Origin: an uncultured Cocleimonas sp.
Lineage (GTDB): Bacteria > Pseudomonadota > Gammaproteobacteria > Thiotrichales > Thiotrichaceae
Direction: 5' to 3'
Assembly: GCF_947495625.1 (NCBI RefSeq)
Contig: NZ_CANLZW010000025.1
Coordinates: 1 to 64,000 of the forward strand
Length of the DNA stretch: 64,000 nucleotides
Below the pieces are notes generated by a model that did no database searches, had not been told where the DNA came from, and saw only the letters and a program-made list of their open reading frames with translations. The first letter of the stretch is position 1. Every line of letters starts with the position of its first letter. This document shows positions 16,984 to 26,441 of the stretch, one piece after another. A program made the translations under genes and the position numbers.

Positions 16984-18879
16984 CTATTTGTTGAACTCGT
17001 CAACATTGTGACCAGCCATGGCCTTTTTTACATTGTCGTCCATACGACGAGCAACGTAAAATTCAGCTACTTTTTCCATGTTTTTAATCGCAGCTTTTAC
17101 ACTTTCAGCATCTTTACTTATGTACTTTGCTTCCATTAGTTCTGAACGTGCTGCTAACAGTGTTTTCTTTTCTTCGTCATTCAGCATTCTGTCTGCATCA
17201 GATGCCATCGCTGAATCTAGTGCTTCTAAAGTGCGATCTGCTTCGACTAATTGTTCGCGCAATTTACGCGCTTCCATATCTGCTTGGGCGTTATCCATTG
17301 AGTCACGAATCATGCCTTCGATTTCTGAATCTGTTAAACCATAAGATGGCTTCACTTCTACGCCAGCTTTTGCACCTGTTGTTTCTTCTTCTGCATGCAC
17401 ATTTAATAAACCATCTGCATCAACCTGAAAGGTCACTTTAATGCGTGCTGCACCCGCGACCATTGGAGGAATTCCTTTTAGAGCAAATTTCGCCAATGAA
17501 CGATTTTCTTCAACCGTTTCGCGTTCACCTTGCAAAATATGCACGGTCATTGCGGTTTGATTATCTTTAAAGGTGGTGAATTCCTGAGCACGAGTAATTG
17601 GAATCGTCGTGTTTCTAGTGATTACTTTTTCTACCAAACCACCGTAAGTTTCCAGACCTAGTGATAAAGGAATCACATCGAGTAACAGCATTTCAGCATC
17701 AGGCTTATTGCCAGCTAAAACATCTGCCTGTAATGCCGCACCAATTGCTACAACTTTATCTGGGTCGATATCAACCAGTGGTGGTTGTCCGAAGAACTCT
17801 CCGACTTTTTCACGCACGACTGGCATGCGTGTTGAACCACCAACCATTACCACATCGTGTACCTGGTCCTTATCTAAATTCGAATCGCGTAACGCTCTTC
17901 TGCAAGCCATCAAGGTCTTTTTAACCAATGGAGCAACCATCTCATCAAACTGACTACGGCTCAAAGAACCCTGCCAATCTTCCAGGTTAACGGTGACTTC
18001 ATCATTATCTGTCAGCGCTTCTTTGACTCGACGCGCTTCGATCATCGCTTTGCGATGAATCTTAGTGTTATGGGTATCTTCTAGTAATGCTTCTTCAAGA
18101 ATCCATTCTGCTATAGCGTGATCGAAATCATCACCACCCAGTGCAGAATCTCCGCCCGTAGCCATCACTTCGAATACGCCTTTATTGAGCTTTAAGATGG
18201 AAATATCAAAGGTACCACCGCCTAAATCGTAAACAGCGATAATTCGTTCTGATAGTTCTTCTTTTTGATCCAAACCATACGCAACAGCCGCAGCTGTTGG
18301 CTCATTCAATAATCGGAATACTTTTAAGTCTGCAAGACGTGCAGCATCTTTGGTCGCTTGACGTTGCGCATCATCAAAATACGCAGGTACTGTAATTACC
18401 GCACCTTTCAATTCTCCACCCAAAGATTCTTCTGCTCGTTGTTTCAGTGTTTTTAGAATTTCAGCAGAAACTTCAATCGCTGTTTTATTGCCCGCGACCG
18501 TTTTGATTTGCGGTACATTTGATTCAGTACCGTGCGAACTACTAGAAGCAGTAGCGAACTCATAAGGCAAGCTACCGCCAAGTGTTTTCAGATCTTTAAT
18601 TCCACGACCTAAAAGACGCTTCGCCGATGAAATAGTATTGGGTAAATCTTCTAATTGATTATCTTGAGCTTTCTTGCCGACTTCGGTTGCACCGTTTTCC
18701 AGATAGCGAACCACCGAAGGTAAAAGTGCATTCCCTTCCGAATCACAAAGGATTTCAGCAACGCCGCTGCGGACGCTTGCAACAAGCGAGTTGGTTGTGC
18801 CTAAATCAATACCCACTGCGAGACGATGCTCGTGTGGTGCAGTAGACATTCCTGGTTCTGATATTTGTAATAGTGCCAT
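16984..18879 (-). CDS. hscA: HscA, Hsp70-family Fe-S chaperone
   Basis: A 631-residue specialised Hsp70. With HscB it binds the LPPVK loop of IscU and uses ATP to drive cluster transfer. The start [19 protein letters not shown] is characteristic of HscA, followed by the nucleotide-binding signatures [24 protein letters not shown] and [10 protein letters not shown]. The C-terminal substrate-binding domain (about 390-631) lacks the long acidic DnaK tail. It lies 43 bp after hscB. Confidence 0.96.
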   Translation of the reverse strand: MALLQISEPGMSTAPHEHRLAVGIDLGTTNSLVASVRSGVAEILCDSEGNALLPSVVRYLENGATEVGKKAQDNQLEDLPNTISSAKRLLGRGIKDLKTLGGSLPYEFATASSSSHGTESNVPQIKTVAGNKTAIEVSAEILKTLKQRAEESLGGELKGAVITVPAYFDDAQRQATKDAARLADLKVFRLLNEPTAAAVAYGLDQKEELSERIIAVYDLGGGTFDISILKLNKGVFEVMATGGDSALGGDDFDHAIAEWILEEALLEDTHNTKIHRKAMIEARRVKEALTDNDEVTVNLEDWQGSLSRSQFDEMVAPLVKKTLMACRRALRDSNLDKDQVHDVVMVGGSTRMPVVREKVGEFFGQPPLVDIDPDKVVAIGAALQADVLAGNKPDAEMLLLDVIPLSLGLETYGGLVEKVITRNTTIPITRAQEFTTFKDNQTAMTVHILQGERETVEENRSLAKFALKGIPPMVAGAARIKVTFQVDADGLLNVHAEEETTGAKAGVEVKPSYGLTDSEIEGMIRDSMDNAQADMEARKLREQLVEADRTLEALDSAMASDADRMLNDEEKKTLLAARSELMEAKYISKDAESVKAAIKNMEKVAEFYVARRMDDNVKKAMAGHNVDEFNK

Positions 18880-18922
18880 AGCGCGGGGATTCTAATCTAT
18901 TTTTGGGTTCTAGTTGAAATCA

Positions 18923-19462
18923 TTAGAACATTTCATCTTCAAGCTTTTCTGTCAAAGTCTTCACTTCTTGACATAAACGCTCAAAAAACTTCATTTTTAG
19001 TACATCTTCTTTGGCTTCAGCATATTTCTCTGCAGCAAAATGTTCGACAAAACTTTCTTTCAAAACATCCATTTGGGCTTCAACATCATGCGCAATATCA
19101 TCAACTCTAGCGATAGGGTCTTTGGCATTAGGGACATCCTCTAACGCTTCGCGCATTTCCATTTGATGCAGTAAAAACATGCCATCACTGGTGGTATCGA
19201 TTTCATCATCAAAATCAACGCCCTTCAGTTGCAACATATAACGCGCACGCAAACGGGATGATTTTAGTGTTTCATTCGCTTCATTGATGAAGCCGGTCGT
19301 TTGTACCGCAACTCGTCGTTCTTGCTCGTCACTATTTACAAAACGGTCAGGATGATATTTAGCCTGCAGTTCGCGAAAGCTATTCGCAAGCACTGAAGGG
19401 TCGATATTGTAATCTTCTGGCAAGCCGAATAGTTCAAAATAGCTTTGTTTAAAATCGAGCAT
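18923..19462 (-). CDS. hscB: HscB, J-domain co-chaperone
   Basis: A 179-residue co-chaperone: N-terminal J domain (1-75) with His37-Pro-Asp39 in AKYHPDRF, then a helical C-terminal domain (about 85-175) that binds IscU. It stimulates the HscA ATPase. The gap to iscA upstream is 126 bp, much wider than elsewhere in the operon, because C-run repeat copy 9 sits there. Confidence 0.95.
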   Translation of the reverse strand: MLDFKQSYFELFGLPEDYNIDPSVLANSFRELQAKYHPDRFVNSDEQERRVAVQTTGFINEANETLKSSRLRARYMLQLKGVDFDDEIDTTSDGMFLLHQMEMREALEDVPNAKDPIARVDDIAHDVEAQMDVLKESFVEHFAAEKYAEAKEDVLKMKFFERLCQEVKTLTEKLEDEMF

Positions 19463-19542
19463 AGTTCTACGAGAGGCCTAACGTGTGTTGTTTACTTTTG
19501 AAAATAGCCAGCCTTCTGTATCAAATGACATTCAAGTGATAC

Positions 19543-19571
19543 AAAAAACCGGCTATAAGTAGGGGGGTGAC
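19543..19571 (-). repeat. C-run repeat, copy 9 (short form) inside the isc operon
   Basis: Minus-strand reading GTCACCCCCCTACTTATAGCC, then GG and a T-run, between iscA and hscB on the sense strand, just after the iscA stop codon. CTA/TAG arms and the T-run give a weak terminator-like shape. Confidence 0.87.
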
Positions 19572-19588
19572 TAAATATTTTGTGGATG

Positions 19589-19912
19589 CTAAACAGTGAA
19601 GCTTTCGCCACAACCGCAGGCACCACTTTCATTTGGATTTTTGAATTGAAAGCCTTCGTTGAGGCCTTCTTTAGCAAAATCCATTTCAGTGCCGTCGAGG
19701 TAAACCAGACTTTTAGGATCAACGATAATCTTGATTCCGTGATCTTCAAAAACCTGATCAGTTTCTTCGATCTCGTCTGCAAATTCCATCACGTAAGCCA
19801 TACCAGAACACCCATGGGTTTTAATACCCAGACGCAAGCCAACACCTTTGCCCCTATTGGCTAAAAAGGTGTTCACTCGATCTGCTGCAACGTCGGTTAA
19901 TGTAATGGCCAT
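19589..19912 (-). CDS. iscA: IscA, A-type Fe-S carrier
   Basis: A 107-residue A-type carrier with the three conserved cysteines: Cys35 (THGCSGMAY), Cys99 and Cys101 (GACGCGESF). It accepts clusters from IscU and passes them to target proteins, mainly [4Fe-4S]. It follows iscU by 57 bp in the operon. Confidence 0.95.
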   Translation of the reverse strand: MAITLTDVAADRVNTFLANRGKGVGLRLGIKTHGCSGMAYVMEFADEIEETDQVFEDHGIKIIVDPKSLVYLDGTEMDFAKEGLNEGFQFKNPNESGACGCGESFTV

Positions 19913-19969
19913 ATTCTAATCCTTACTATCTTTATAGTGCTTAAGCTTTAGTTATAACTAATCTAAAAA

Positions 19970-20347
19970 CTACTGCTTAGACTGATAGTCTGCTATCGCT
20001 GCTTTGATAGCATCTTCAGCTAATACAGAACAGTGTACTTTAACAGGTGGTAATTCTAATTCTTCTGCGATATCGGTATTTTTGATCGCCTGAACTTCAT
20101 CCAGTGACTTACCTTTTACCCATTCAGTCAAAAGACTAGATGAAGCAATAGCAGAACCACAACCGTAAGTTTTGAACTTAGCATCTTCTATAATGCCATT
20201 AGCACCTACTTTAATTTGTAGCTTCATTACGTCGCCACAAGCTGGAGCGCCAACCATGCCTGTTCCTACTTCTTGAGCATCTTTATCCATTGCGCCAACG
20301 TTGCGTGGATTTTCGTAATGATCTATAACTTTTTCACTGTACGCCAT
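19970..20347 (-). CDS. iscU: IscU, Fe-S scaffold
   Basis: A 125-residue scaffold on which IscS sulfur and iron form the cluster. Ligands: Cys37 with Asp39 (APACGDV), Cys63 (YGCGSA), His105-Cys106 (KVHCSVL). The HscA recognition loop LPPVK is at 99-103. The distance to iscS is 84 bp. Confidence 0.97.
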   Translation of the reverse strand: MAYSEKVIDHYENPRNVGAMDKDAQEVGTGMVGAPACGDVMKLQIKVGANGIIEDAKFKTYGCGSAIASSSLLTEWVKGKSLDEVQAIKNTDIAEELELPPVKVHCSVLAEDAIKAAIADYQSKQ

Positions 20348-20431
20348 GATTTTTTACCTTCTAACTTTCTATATTTATTGCAATGTAGTTAACTATTATT
20401 AACTACTCTTTTGTTTCTGTTGTCGTTCTTA

Positions 20432-21655
20432 TTAATGTGCGGCCCATTCAACAGTATTCAAGTCAATACCGTCTTTATACATATCCCAAAGTGGCGATAA
20501 GGCGCGTAATTTTTCTACTGCTGAACGTGTCTGAGCTATTGCGTAATCTACTTCTTCAACTGTTGTAAATCGTCCTATACTAAAGCGCAATGAGCTGTGT
20601 GCAAGTTCGTCGTTACGTCCGAGTGCTCGTAATACATAACTTGGCTCTAGTGAAGCACTGGTACAAGCAGAACCTGAAGATACCGCGATATCTTTTAGTG
20701 ACATCATTAAGCTTTCGCCTTCAACATAGTTGAAACTGATGTTTAAGTTACCTGCTACACGTTGTTCAAGATCACCGTTTACGTAAACTTCTTCCATATC
20801 TTTGAAGCCGTCATATAAACGATTACGTAGCATCAGCATACGGTCATTTTCAGTCGCCATTTCTTCTTTAGCGATGCGGAATGCTTCACCCATACCAACG
20901 ATCTGGTGAGTAGCTAAGGTACCTGAACGCATACCACGCTCATGTCCACCACCGTGCATTTGTGCTTCGATACGAACACGTGGCTTACGACGTACGTAGA
21001 GTGCGCCAATACCTTTTGGACCGTAAATTTTGTGTGCTGAGAAACTCATTAAATCAACTTTAAGTGTTTCCAGATCTAATGGAACTTTACCCGCGCTCTG
21101 TGCTGCATCAACGTGGAAAATGATTTTATTTTCACGACAGATCTCGCCAATTGCTGCGATATCCTGAATCACACCGATTTCATTGTTCACATGCATGATT
21201 GAAACAACTGTTGTGTCATCACGAAGTGCTGCTTTGAAAGCATCCATATCTAACAAGCCATTATCTTTAGGATCAAGATAAGTGACTTCAAAACCTTCGC
21301 GCTCTAACTGGCGACAGGTATCAAGAACCGCTTTGTGCTCGGTCTTCATTGTCACAATGTGCTTGCCTTTGCGAGTATTAAAGTGCGCTGCACCTTTAAT
21401 CGCCAGGTTATTTGATTCTGTTGCGCCACTGGTCCAAACGATTTCTCTTGGATCAGCGTTAATTAAGTCAGCAACATCTTTACGTGCAGCTTTAACTGCC
21501 TCATCCGCTTCCCAGCCAAATGAATGACTACTAGACGCAGGATTACCAAAAGCTGTATCAACAGTTAAATATTGAGCCATTTTTTCCGCAACACGCTTGT
21601 CTGTCGGCGTGGTGGCTGAATAGTCCATATAAATTGGGGTGATTAAATTACTCAT
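20432..21655 (-). CDS. iscS: IscS, cysteine desulfurase
   Basis: A 407-residue PLP enzyme that takes sulfur from cysteine for Fe-S clusters and tRNA thiolation. PLP lysine Lys209 ([12 protein letters not shown]). The sulfur-carrying Cys331 lies in [15 protein letters not shown] on the mobile loop. N-terminal [13 protein letters not shown] and the C-terminal RFSIGRFTT are as in the E. coli enzyme. First structural gene after iscR. Confidence 0.97.
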   Translation of the reverse strand: MSNLITPIYMDYSATTPTDKRVAEKMAQYLTVDTAFGNPASSSHSFGWEADEAVKAARKDVADLINADPREIVWTSGATESNNLAIKGAAHFNTRKGKHIVTMKTEHKAVLDTCRQLEREGFEVTYLDPKDNGLLDMDAFKAALRDDTTVVSIMHVNNEIGVIQDIAAIGEICRENKIIFHVDAAQSAGKVPLDLETLKVDLMSFSAHKIYGPKGIGALYVRRKPRVRIEAQMHGGGHERGMRSGTLATHQIVGMGEAFRIAKEEMATENDRMLMLRNRLYDGFKDMEEVYVNGDLEQRVAGNLNISFNYVEGESLMMSLKDIAVSSGSACTSASLEPSYVLRALGRNDELAHSSLRFSIGRFTTVEEVDYAIAQTRSAVEKLRALSPLWDMYKDGIDLNTVEWAAH

Positions 21656-21739
21656 TGTTTATCCTATTAGTTCTCGCGCTGTTTTATAGTAGTTACTTTT
21701 ATGTATTTACTTAATTTGTATAATGCTTAAATACTTCGT

Positions 21740-22219
21740 TTACAAAGAGTCAGGTAAATTAATACGAGTCTCTTTGCGCTTTGAATTCTGTCTTGCCGCG
21801 ACTTCAATCACGTCGCTCTTATCCATCATGTCTTGCAATGAAATATCATCAAGAAATGACTGGATTCTGTTGCTTAGGTCCATCCATAAATTATGAGTTA
21901 AGCAACGCTTGTTATCTTCATTACAACCACCTGTGGCATTACCACAATTAGTTACATCAAGATTCTCATCGACTGCCATGATGATGCTAGAAATTGCTAT
22001 CTCATCCGGAGTTCTACTTAGGCTATACCCGCCTCCTGGTCCTCGCATACTTTTGACTAAACCCTGTCTGCGTAGTTTAGAAAAAAGCTGTTCAAGGTAA
22101 GACAATGAAATACTTTGACGATCTGAAATTTCTAGCAGTGATACTGGACCATTGTCACTGTTCAATGACAAATCCAACATTGCTGTAACCGCATACCGTC
22201 CTTTAGTCGTCAGTTTCAT
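21740..22219 (-). CDS. iscR: IscR, Rrf2-family Fe-S-sensing repressor
   Basis: A 159-residue regulator that represses the isc operon when it carries a [2Fe-2S] cluster. A winged helix occupies 1-80 (MKLTTKGRYAVTAMLDL is the family start). Cluster ligands are Cys92, Cys99 and Cys106 with His109 (CLTHNLW). The Cys spacing here is X6-X6 instead of the X5-X5 of E. coli, a small but real difference. ATG 22219 is chosen over the 14-codon longer reading because of the family start and the GAGAACAG upstream. An IscR-type operator overlaps its promoter. Confidence 0.95.
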   Translation of the reverse strand: MKLTTKGRYAVTAMLDLSLNSDNGPVSLLEISDRQSISLSYLEQLFSKLRRQGLVKSMRGPGGGYSLSRTPDEIAISSIIMAVDENLDVTNCGNATGGCNEDNKRCLTHNLWMDLSNRIQSFLDDISLQDMMDKSDVIEVAARQNSKRKETRINLPDSL

Positions 22220-22326
22220 ATCTGTTCTCGCGTTGCTAATCTCGAATTGAAGATCAAACAATCGACTCCAATAAAAAAGTTGGGGGTTTCAAACAAGAGT
22301 TAATTTGTACCCCTTATTCGAGCGAG

Positions 22327-22359
22327 ATAGTAGAATACCCTATTAATATAGTCAAGTAT
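22327..22359 (-). promoter_or_regulatory. iscR promoter with IscR type-1 operator
   Basis: On the minus strand, -35 TTGACT (22350-22355) and -10 TACTAT (22327-22332) are 17 bp apart. The 25-bp stretch 22335-22359 begins ATACTTGACT and ends AGGGTAT. This fits the known type-1 IscR pattern with the operator over the -35 element, so holo-IscR should repress its own operon. Confidence 0.8.
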
Positions 22360-22393
22360 TACTACGGTTTGTATTGTATTTATATATGGAGGT

Positions 22394-22418
22394 TAAAAAG
22401 CCCTATTTAAAGGGCTCT
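22394..22418 (-). terminator. Intrinsic terminator of cysE
   Basis: Minus-strand hairpin AGCCCT-TTAAAT-AGGGCT followed by TTTT, about 45 bp after the cysE stop. It separates cysE from the iscR promoter. Confidence 0.85.
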
Positions 22419-22461
22419 ACAAGGATTTATTAAGACAGATTGTAAAAAAATCAAATACTAT

Positions 22462-23298
22462 TTAACTACCAGTTTCTTCTTTTTCGGAAGATTCGTTTGC
22501 TACTTTTTCTTTTGCTTGGCTCTGCTTTTCGGATCTCTTTTTCTCTTCACCGCAACCATCCAGTTCCACATCTTTAAGACCCGGTAACGGCTCAAAGTCG
22601 AAGTCACTACCTAGATGCTGCAACTGGGTGCACATCTTATCCATACGATCATCCATTTTATGGATATGATCCAGCATTCTATTGACTGCATTAGCCACGG
22701 GATCTGGCATGTCTTGCGTTGCACCATAGGCATCAAAGCCCATTTTGCTCGCCACTTCAGCACGTTGTGCATCATCCTCGTCTACGCGTCGGATCACTTC
22801 ACGACCGGGAACTCCTATGACGGTTGCATTAGCTGGCACTTCTTTAACCACAACAGCATTCGAACCAATACGCGCACCATCGTTGATTTTGATCGGCCCC
22901 AGAATTTTAGCCCCTGCACCGACAACGATATTATTACCTAGGGTTGGATGACGTTTTCCGGGATTCCAGCTTGTTCCGCCTAAAGTCACACCATGATAAA
23001 TAGAACAATCATCGCCGATCTCTGCGGTTTCACCGATAACAATCCCCATGCCGTGATCGATAAAGAAGCGTCTACCAATTTTCGCACCCGGGTGGATTTC
23101 AATTCCGGTAAATAAACGAGCAACATTTGACAGAATTCTTGCCAGCCATTTAAAGCCCTTATTCGATAACGCATGGCTGATGCGATGAAAAATAATCGCG
23201 TGCACACCCGGAGAGGTGGTTAAAATTTCTAGCGTATGTCGTGCCGCTGGGTCGCGTTCAAATACGACGGCGATATCTTCTTTTATTCTTGCCAACAT
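22462..23298 (-). CDS. cysE: Serine O-acetyltransferase
   Basis: A 278-residue enzyme that acetylates serine as the first step of cysteine synthesis, supplying the substrate of IscS. Hexapeptide repeats fill the middle, with signatures [25 protein letters not shown] and [12 protein letters not shown] shortened N-terminal helical domain places it in the EpsC/CysE2 type. The C-terminal 90 residues are variable, highly charged and Lys/Glu-rich. cysE next to iscR is a known gammaproteobacterial arrangement, but a terminator and the iscR promoter lie between them here, so the genes are separate units. Confidence 0.93.
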   Translation of the reverse strand: MLARIKEDIAVVFERDPAARHTLEILTTSPGVHAIIFHRISHALSNKGFKWLARILSNVARLFTGIEIHPGAKIGRRFFIDHGMGIVIGETAEIGDDCSIYHGVTLGGTSWNPGKRHPTLGNNIVVGAGAKILGPIKINDGARIGSNAVVVKEVPANATVIGVPGREVIRRVDEDDAQRAEVASKMGFDAYGATQDMPDPVANAVNRMLDHIHKMDDRMDKMCTQLQHLGSDFDFEPLPGLKDVELDGCGEEKKRSEKQSQAKEKVANESSEKEETGS

Positions 23299-23408
23299 GT
23301 TTCTACCAACTATTTAAGCATTAGGTCATTATAATATGTGGATTCTATAATACTTTGCTTTAAAGTATGTGATTACCTTGTGTCTAGTGCTGGAATAAAT
23401 ATACAAAA

Positions 23409-24656
23409 ATGAAAAAATTTGATGTGATCATAATCGGTGCAGGTGCAGCTGGCTTAATGTGCGCGATAGAAGCCGGAAAACGCGGACGCTCTGTTTTAGT
23501 GTTAGAAAAAGCAGACAAAATCGGCAAGAAAATTCTAATCTCGGGTGGTGGTCGTTGTAATTTCACCAATATGTATACCGACGCTGATAACTTTTTATCT
23601 GGCAATCCACACTTCTGCAAATCAGCCTTATCAAGATATACACCCTGGGATTTCGTTGCGCTATTGGAAAGCCACGGATTAAGCTGGACAGAAAAAACAC
23701 TCGGTCAACTTTTTTGTGATCAAAAATCAAAAGCCGTGGTTCAACTATTACACGATGAATGCGATAAAGCTGGCGTTACTATTCAACCTTCATCTGAAAT
23801 CATATCCATCAAAAAAGGGGATGAATTTCTGGTTGCCAGCGAAAAAGAAAATTACGCTTCGGATTCTTTAGTCATAGCAACCGGTGGACCTTCAATTCCC
23901 AAAATGGGCGCTACCGATTTTGCATTACAAGTGGCTGAAACGTTTGATATTGATACCGTAGCCTTCTCCCCAGCTTTAGTGCCCTTTGTTTTCACCATTG
24001 AAACACTAGATTCGTTTATTAAAGACCTTTCTGGCATTTCAACCTATGTAGAAATGAGCGCTGTTAAACACAATAAAAAAGACGCTATAAGTGGGGGGGT
24101 GATTAAAAACGGGGTGACATTAAGTCCACCCTTTAAAGAAAGTATTCTATTTACTCACCGAGGTATTAGCGGTCCGGCAGCATTGCAGGTTTCATCCTAC
24201 TGGAAACTGAGCGATGAGGTTTCTATCAACCTCTTCCCTGGTTTTGATCTATTGGAATGGTTAAAAGAACAGCAATCTGAACACCCGCAAGCAGAATTAA
24301 AAACCATTTTAAATTACAAACTACCTAAACGATTAGCGCAAAAACTCTGTGAACACATCATTACTAAAGAACTGAGTAGCAAAACAATGCGCCAGTTCAA
24401 TGAGTCTGAACTTGAAAGCATCGAACAACAACTTACACAATGGAAACTTTTACCGTCGGGCACTGAAGGCATGCGAACTGCCGAGGTTTCCTTAGGCGGT
24501 GTAGATACGGATGAACTATCTTCTAAAACCTTAGAAACCAAGAAAGTCAAAGGTCTCTATTTTATCGGCGAAGCAGTCGATGTAACCGGACATCTCGGTG
24601 GCCATAATTTCCAGTGGGCATGGGCGTCAGCTTGGTGCGCGGGGCAATTCGTCTGA
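23409..24656 (+). CDS. HI0933/BaiN-family flavoprotein with an in-frame repeat insertion
   Basis: A 415-residue NAD(P)/FAD-dependent oxidoreductase of the HI0933 family (YhiN, BaiN). N-terminal GAGAAGLMCAIEAGKRG with LVLEKADKIGKK, then SGGGRCNFTN, LFTHRGISGPAALQ, EVSLGGV and the C-terminal GEAVDVTGHLGGHNFQWAW. Cellular role unresolved. Residues 223-232 (KKDAISGGVI) are translated from C-run repeat copy 10. Compared with remembered relatives, which go almost directly from the preceding strand to the LLFTHRG motif, this protein has roughly 10-15 extra residues there. The frame stays open, so the protein is probably still made. ATG 23409 lacks a strong Shine-Dalgarno. Confidence 0.88.
   Translation: MKKFDVIIIGAGAAGLMCAIEAGKRGRSVLVLEKADKIGKKILISGGGRCNFTNMYTDADNFLSGNPHFCKSALSRYTPWDFVALLESHGLSWTEKTLGQLFCDQKSKAVVQLLHDECDKAGVTIQPSSEIISIKKGDEFLVASEKENYASDSLVIATGGPSIPKMGATDFALQVAETFDIDTVAFSPALVPFVFTIETLDSFIKDLSGISTYVEMSAVKHNKKDAISGGVIKNGVTLSPPFKESILFTHRGISGPAALQVSSYWKLSDEVSINLFPGFDLLEWLKEQQSEHPQAELKTILNYKLPKRLAQKLCEHIITKELSSKTMRQFNESELESIEQQLTQWKLLPSGTEGMRTAEVSLGGVDTDELSSKTLETKKVKGLYFIGEAVDVTGHLGGHNFQWAWASAWCAGQFV
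24075..24103 (-). repeat. C-run repeat, copy 10 (short form) inside a coding sequence
   Basis: Minus-strand reading ATCACCCCCCCACTTATAGC, then GTC and a T-run. This is a complete short form in antisense orientation to the flavoprotein gene. It adds codons KKDAISGGVI without a frameshift or stop. Confidence 0.88.
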
Positions 24657-24774
24657 TTATTGAATCGTCCTGTTAGCAATAAACACCACCTATCCCAAAA
24701 GCAGTTGTTAGTCGTAGAAAACAAGGTAGCATTGTTTTAGTTAACTCCATACCAAACCAGATTTAGGCTTTACT

Positions 24775-25893
24775 GTGTCGAATAGATTCGAAAACAATTC
24801 TAAAAAAACACTCCTAATCATTTCATTAATTATGATTTTGGTTGTGCTGTTTGGCTTTGAAAAACTTCTGGGCAATACACGATTTGGTGGTGAAGAAAAT
24901 CAGTCAGTTCGACATATTCGTTTAAAAGAAAACACCCCTAATATTAATAAAATGCTTTCACCAAGTGACGATATAGTAGCGCTTTCTGATAGCTTAGAAA
25001 ACAAGCCCTATTCTTTCAAAATTGATCAGAATGGTTTTATTTTTCCTTCCACTCCTCATCGAGACGCAGACAAGGTCATTGCCTTTATCGGCGGTTCAAC
25101 CACTGAATGCATGTACGTTGATGAAGACAAACGCTTTCCAGCGTTAACAGGGCAATTATTAGAAACCAGCAACAATAAAAAAATCAATGCACTCAATGCA
25201 GGTGTCAGCGGCAATAACAGCATGCATTCCATTAACACCTTGCTTAATAAAATCATACCGATGAATCCAGATATTGCCGTATTACTGCACAATATCAACG
25301 ATCTATCTGTGTTATTGCACGAGAAAACCTACTGGAATAACAACCAGCATCGATCACTCATCGTTGAAGAAGACCATTCGATAAAATCACAGATAAAACA
25401 GCTGTTTCCTAATACCTATACCTTCGCTTACGAAGTAAAACGTAAGCTAATGGGTGATGGCAACGAATTCGATAATTCGGACGATGGGCACAATAAACCT
25501 AAACTCAGCAATGAAAAAATGCTTTCGATGTTCAAAGCTAACCTGAATAGTTTTGTCGAGATTAACAAAGCAAATAGCATCACTCCCGTACTTATGACGC
25601 AAGCGAGTCGATTCACGGAAAAGCCCGACGATGTAATTATGAAAAACCTGCAAAATCTTGATGCAATGGATTTAACTTACAGTGAGTACCGCTCTCTTTT
25701 TCAAGCGATGAATCAAGTCATCCGCACAGTAGCATTGGAAAAGTCAGTATTATTGATTGATCTTGAAAAAGAAGTGCCACCAACCAATCAATATATGTCT
25801 GACCCTGTTCACTTTACTAATTCCGGTTCAGAACTTGTCGCCAAGATTATCTCAGCTAAGCTAGCTCCACTAGTCGAAGAGTTATTAGAATAA
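24775..25893 (+). CDS. Membrane-anchored SGNH/GDSL-type hydrolase
   Basis: A 372-residue protein with an N-terminal membrane anchor (about 11-29) and a periplasmic SGNH-hydrolase-like domain. Block I is GGSTTECMY (Ser near 104), block II has a Gly in NAGVSGNNS, block III the Asn in LLHNINDLS, and block V Asp-Pro-Val-His (DPVHFTNSG) near 350. Such enzymes remove acyl groups from lipids, sugars or cell-wall polymers; the substrate is unknown. GTG start (24775). C-run repeat copy 11 begins directly after the stop codon. Confidence 0.7.
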   Translation: MSNRFENNSKKTLLIISLIMILVVLFGFEKLLGNTRFGGEENQSVRHIRLKENTPNINKMLSPSDDIVALSDSLENKPYSFKIDQNGFIFPSTPHRDADKVIAFIGGSTTECMYVDEDKRFPALTGQLLETSNNKKINALNAGVSGNNSMHSINTLLNKIIPMNPDIAVLLHNINDLSVLLHEKTYWNNNQHRSLIVEEDHSIKSQIKQLFPNTYTFAYEVKRKLMGDGNEFDNSDDGHNKPKLSNEKMLSMFKANLNSFVEINKANSITPVLMTQASRFTEKPDDVIMKNLQNLDAMDLTYSEYRSLFQAMNQVIRTVALEKSVLLIDLEKEVPPTNQYMSDPVHFTNSGSELVAKIISAKLAPLVEELLE

Positions 25894-26010
25894 GGTCACC
25901 CCCCTACTTTTATGAGGTTTTTTCTTATTTAAAAGAAAATCTCACCCTTCGGGTCGTCGTCATTACATTCCAACGTTGTCTCGGCTGCGACTCAGCTTGG
26001 CACTTTTCTT
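25894..26010 (+). repeat. C-run repeat, copy 11 (long form, type II filling)
   Basis: GTCACCCCCCTACTTTTATGAGG plus a T-run, hairpin ACCCTTCGGGT, CATTCCAACGTTGTCTCGG, and the closing GGCACTTTT. Nearly identical in order and length to copy 13. It starts right after a stop codon on the same strand. Confidence 0.9.
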
Positions 26011-26020
26011 AAACAAGTTT

Positions 26021-26404
26021 CTAATACATCTTATTGCCATTTTTAGTTTCTTTCGGCACATCCTGAATAGAATCCCAGTGCTCTACGATCTTTCCATTAT
26101 CATCGAAGCGAAAGAAATCCATCGTTACGTACTGCGCGCCCTCAGGCCATGTTTGAATAGTATGTAAGGCTACAAAATCACCTTCTGCTATCGCCCTGAC
26201 AAACTCGATACTCTTATCAGGGTAATCTCTTTGCATCTTTTCAAAGTATTCGATGAAACCAGATTTACCATTTTTCACGACTGGGTTATGTTGAATGTAA
26301 TCATCTCCGACATAATCCTTGACTGCTTTAGCGGCCTCGCCTAAATAGGCCGTGCGATAAAATGCAATCGCATTTTCTTTGTTTTTCTCTAAATCGAGAT
26401 TCAT
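26021..26404 (-). CDS. SnoaL-like / NTF2-fold protein
   Basis: A 127-residue single-domain protein of the SnoaL-like polyketide-cyclase/NTF2 fold. Visible family pattern: YIQHNPVVKNGKSGFIEYF, FVALHTIQTWPEG, and the final VDFFRFD-like strand with GKIVEHWDSIQ. Many members are uncharacterised small-molecule binding proteins or cyclases. ATG 26404 has GGAG six bases upstream, better than the TTG four codons earlier. Probably in one unit with the efflux gene upstream (38 bp gap). Confidence 0.78.
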   Translation of the reverse strand: MNLDLEKNKENAIAFYRTAYLGEAAKAVKDYVGDDYIQHNPVVKNGKSGFIEYFEKMQRDYPDKSIEFVRAIAEGDFVALHTIQTWPEGAQYVTMDFFRFDDNGKIVEHWDSIQDVPKETKNGNKMY

Positions 26405-26441
26405 CAGGCTCTCCAAATCTTAGTTCTTAGTTAGCAGTTAT

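Noticed and set aside
19492-19782. 96-codon minus-strand frame overlapping iscA
   Set aside because: It shares most of its bases with iscA in another frame and crosses repeat copy 9; no family match.
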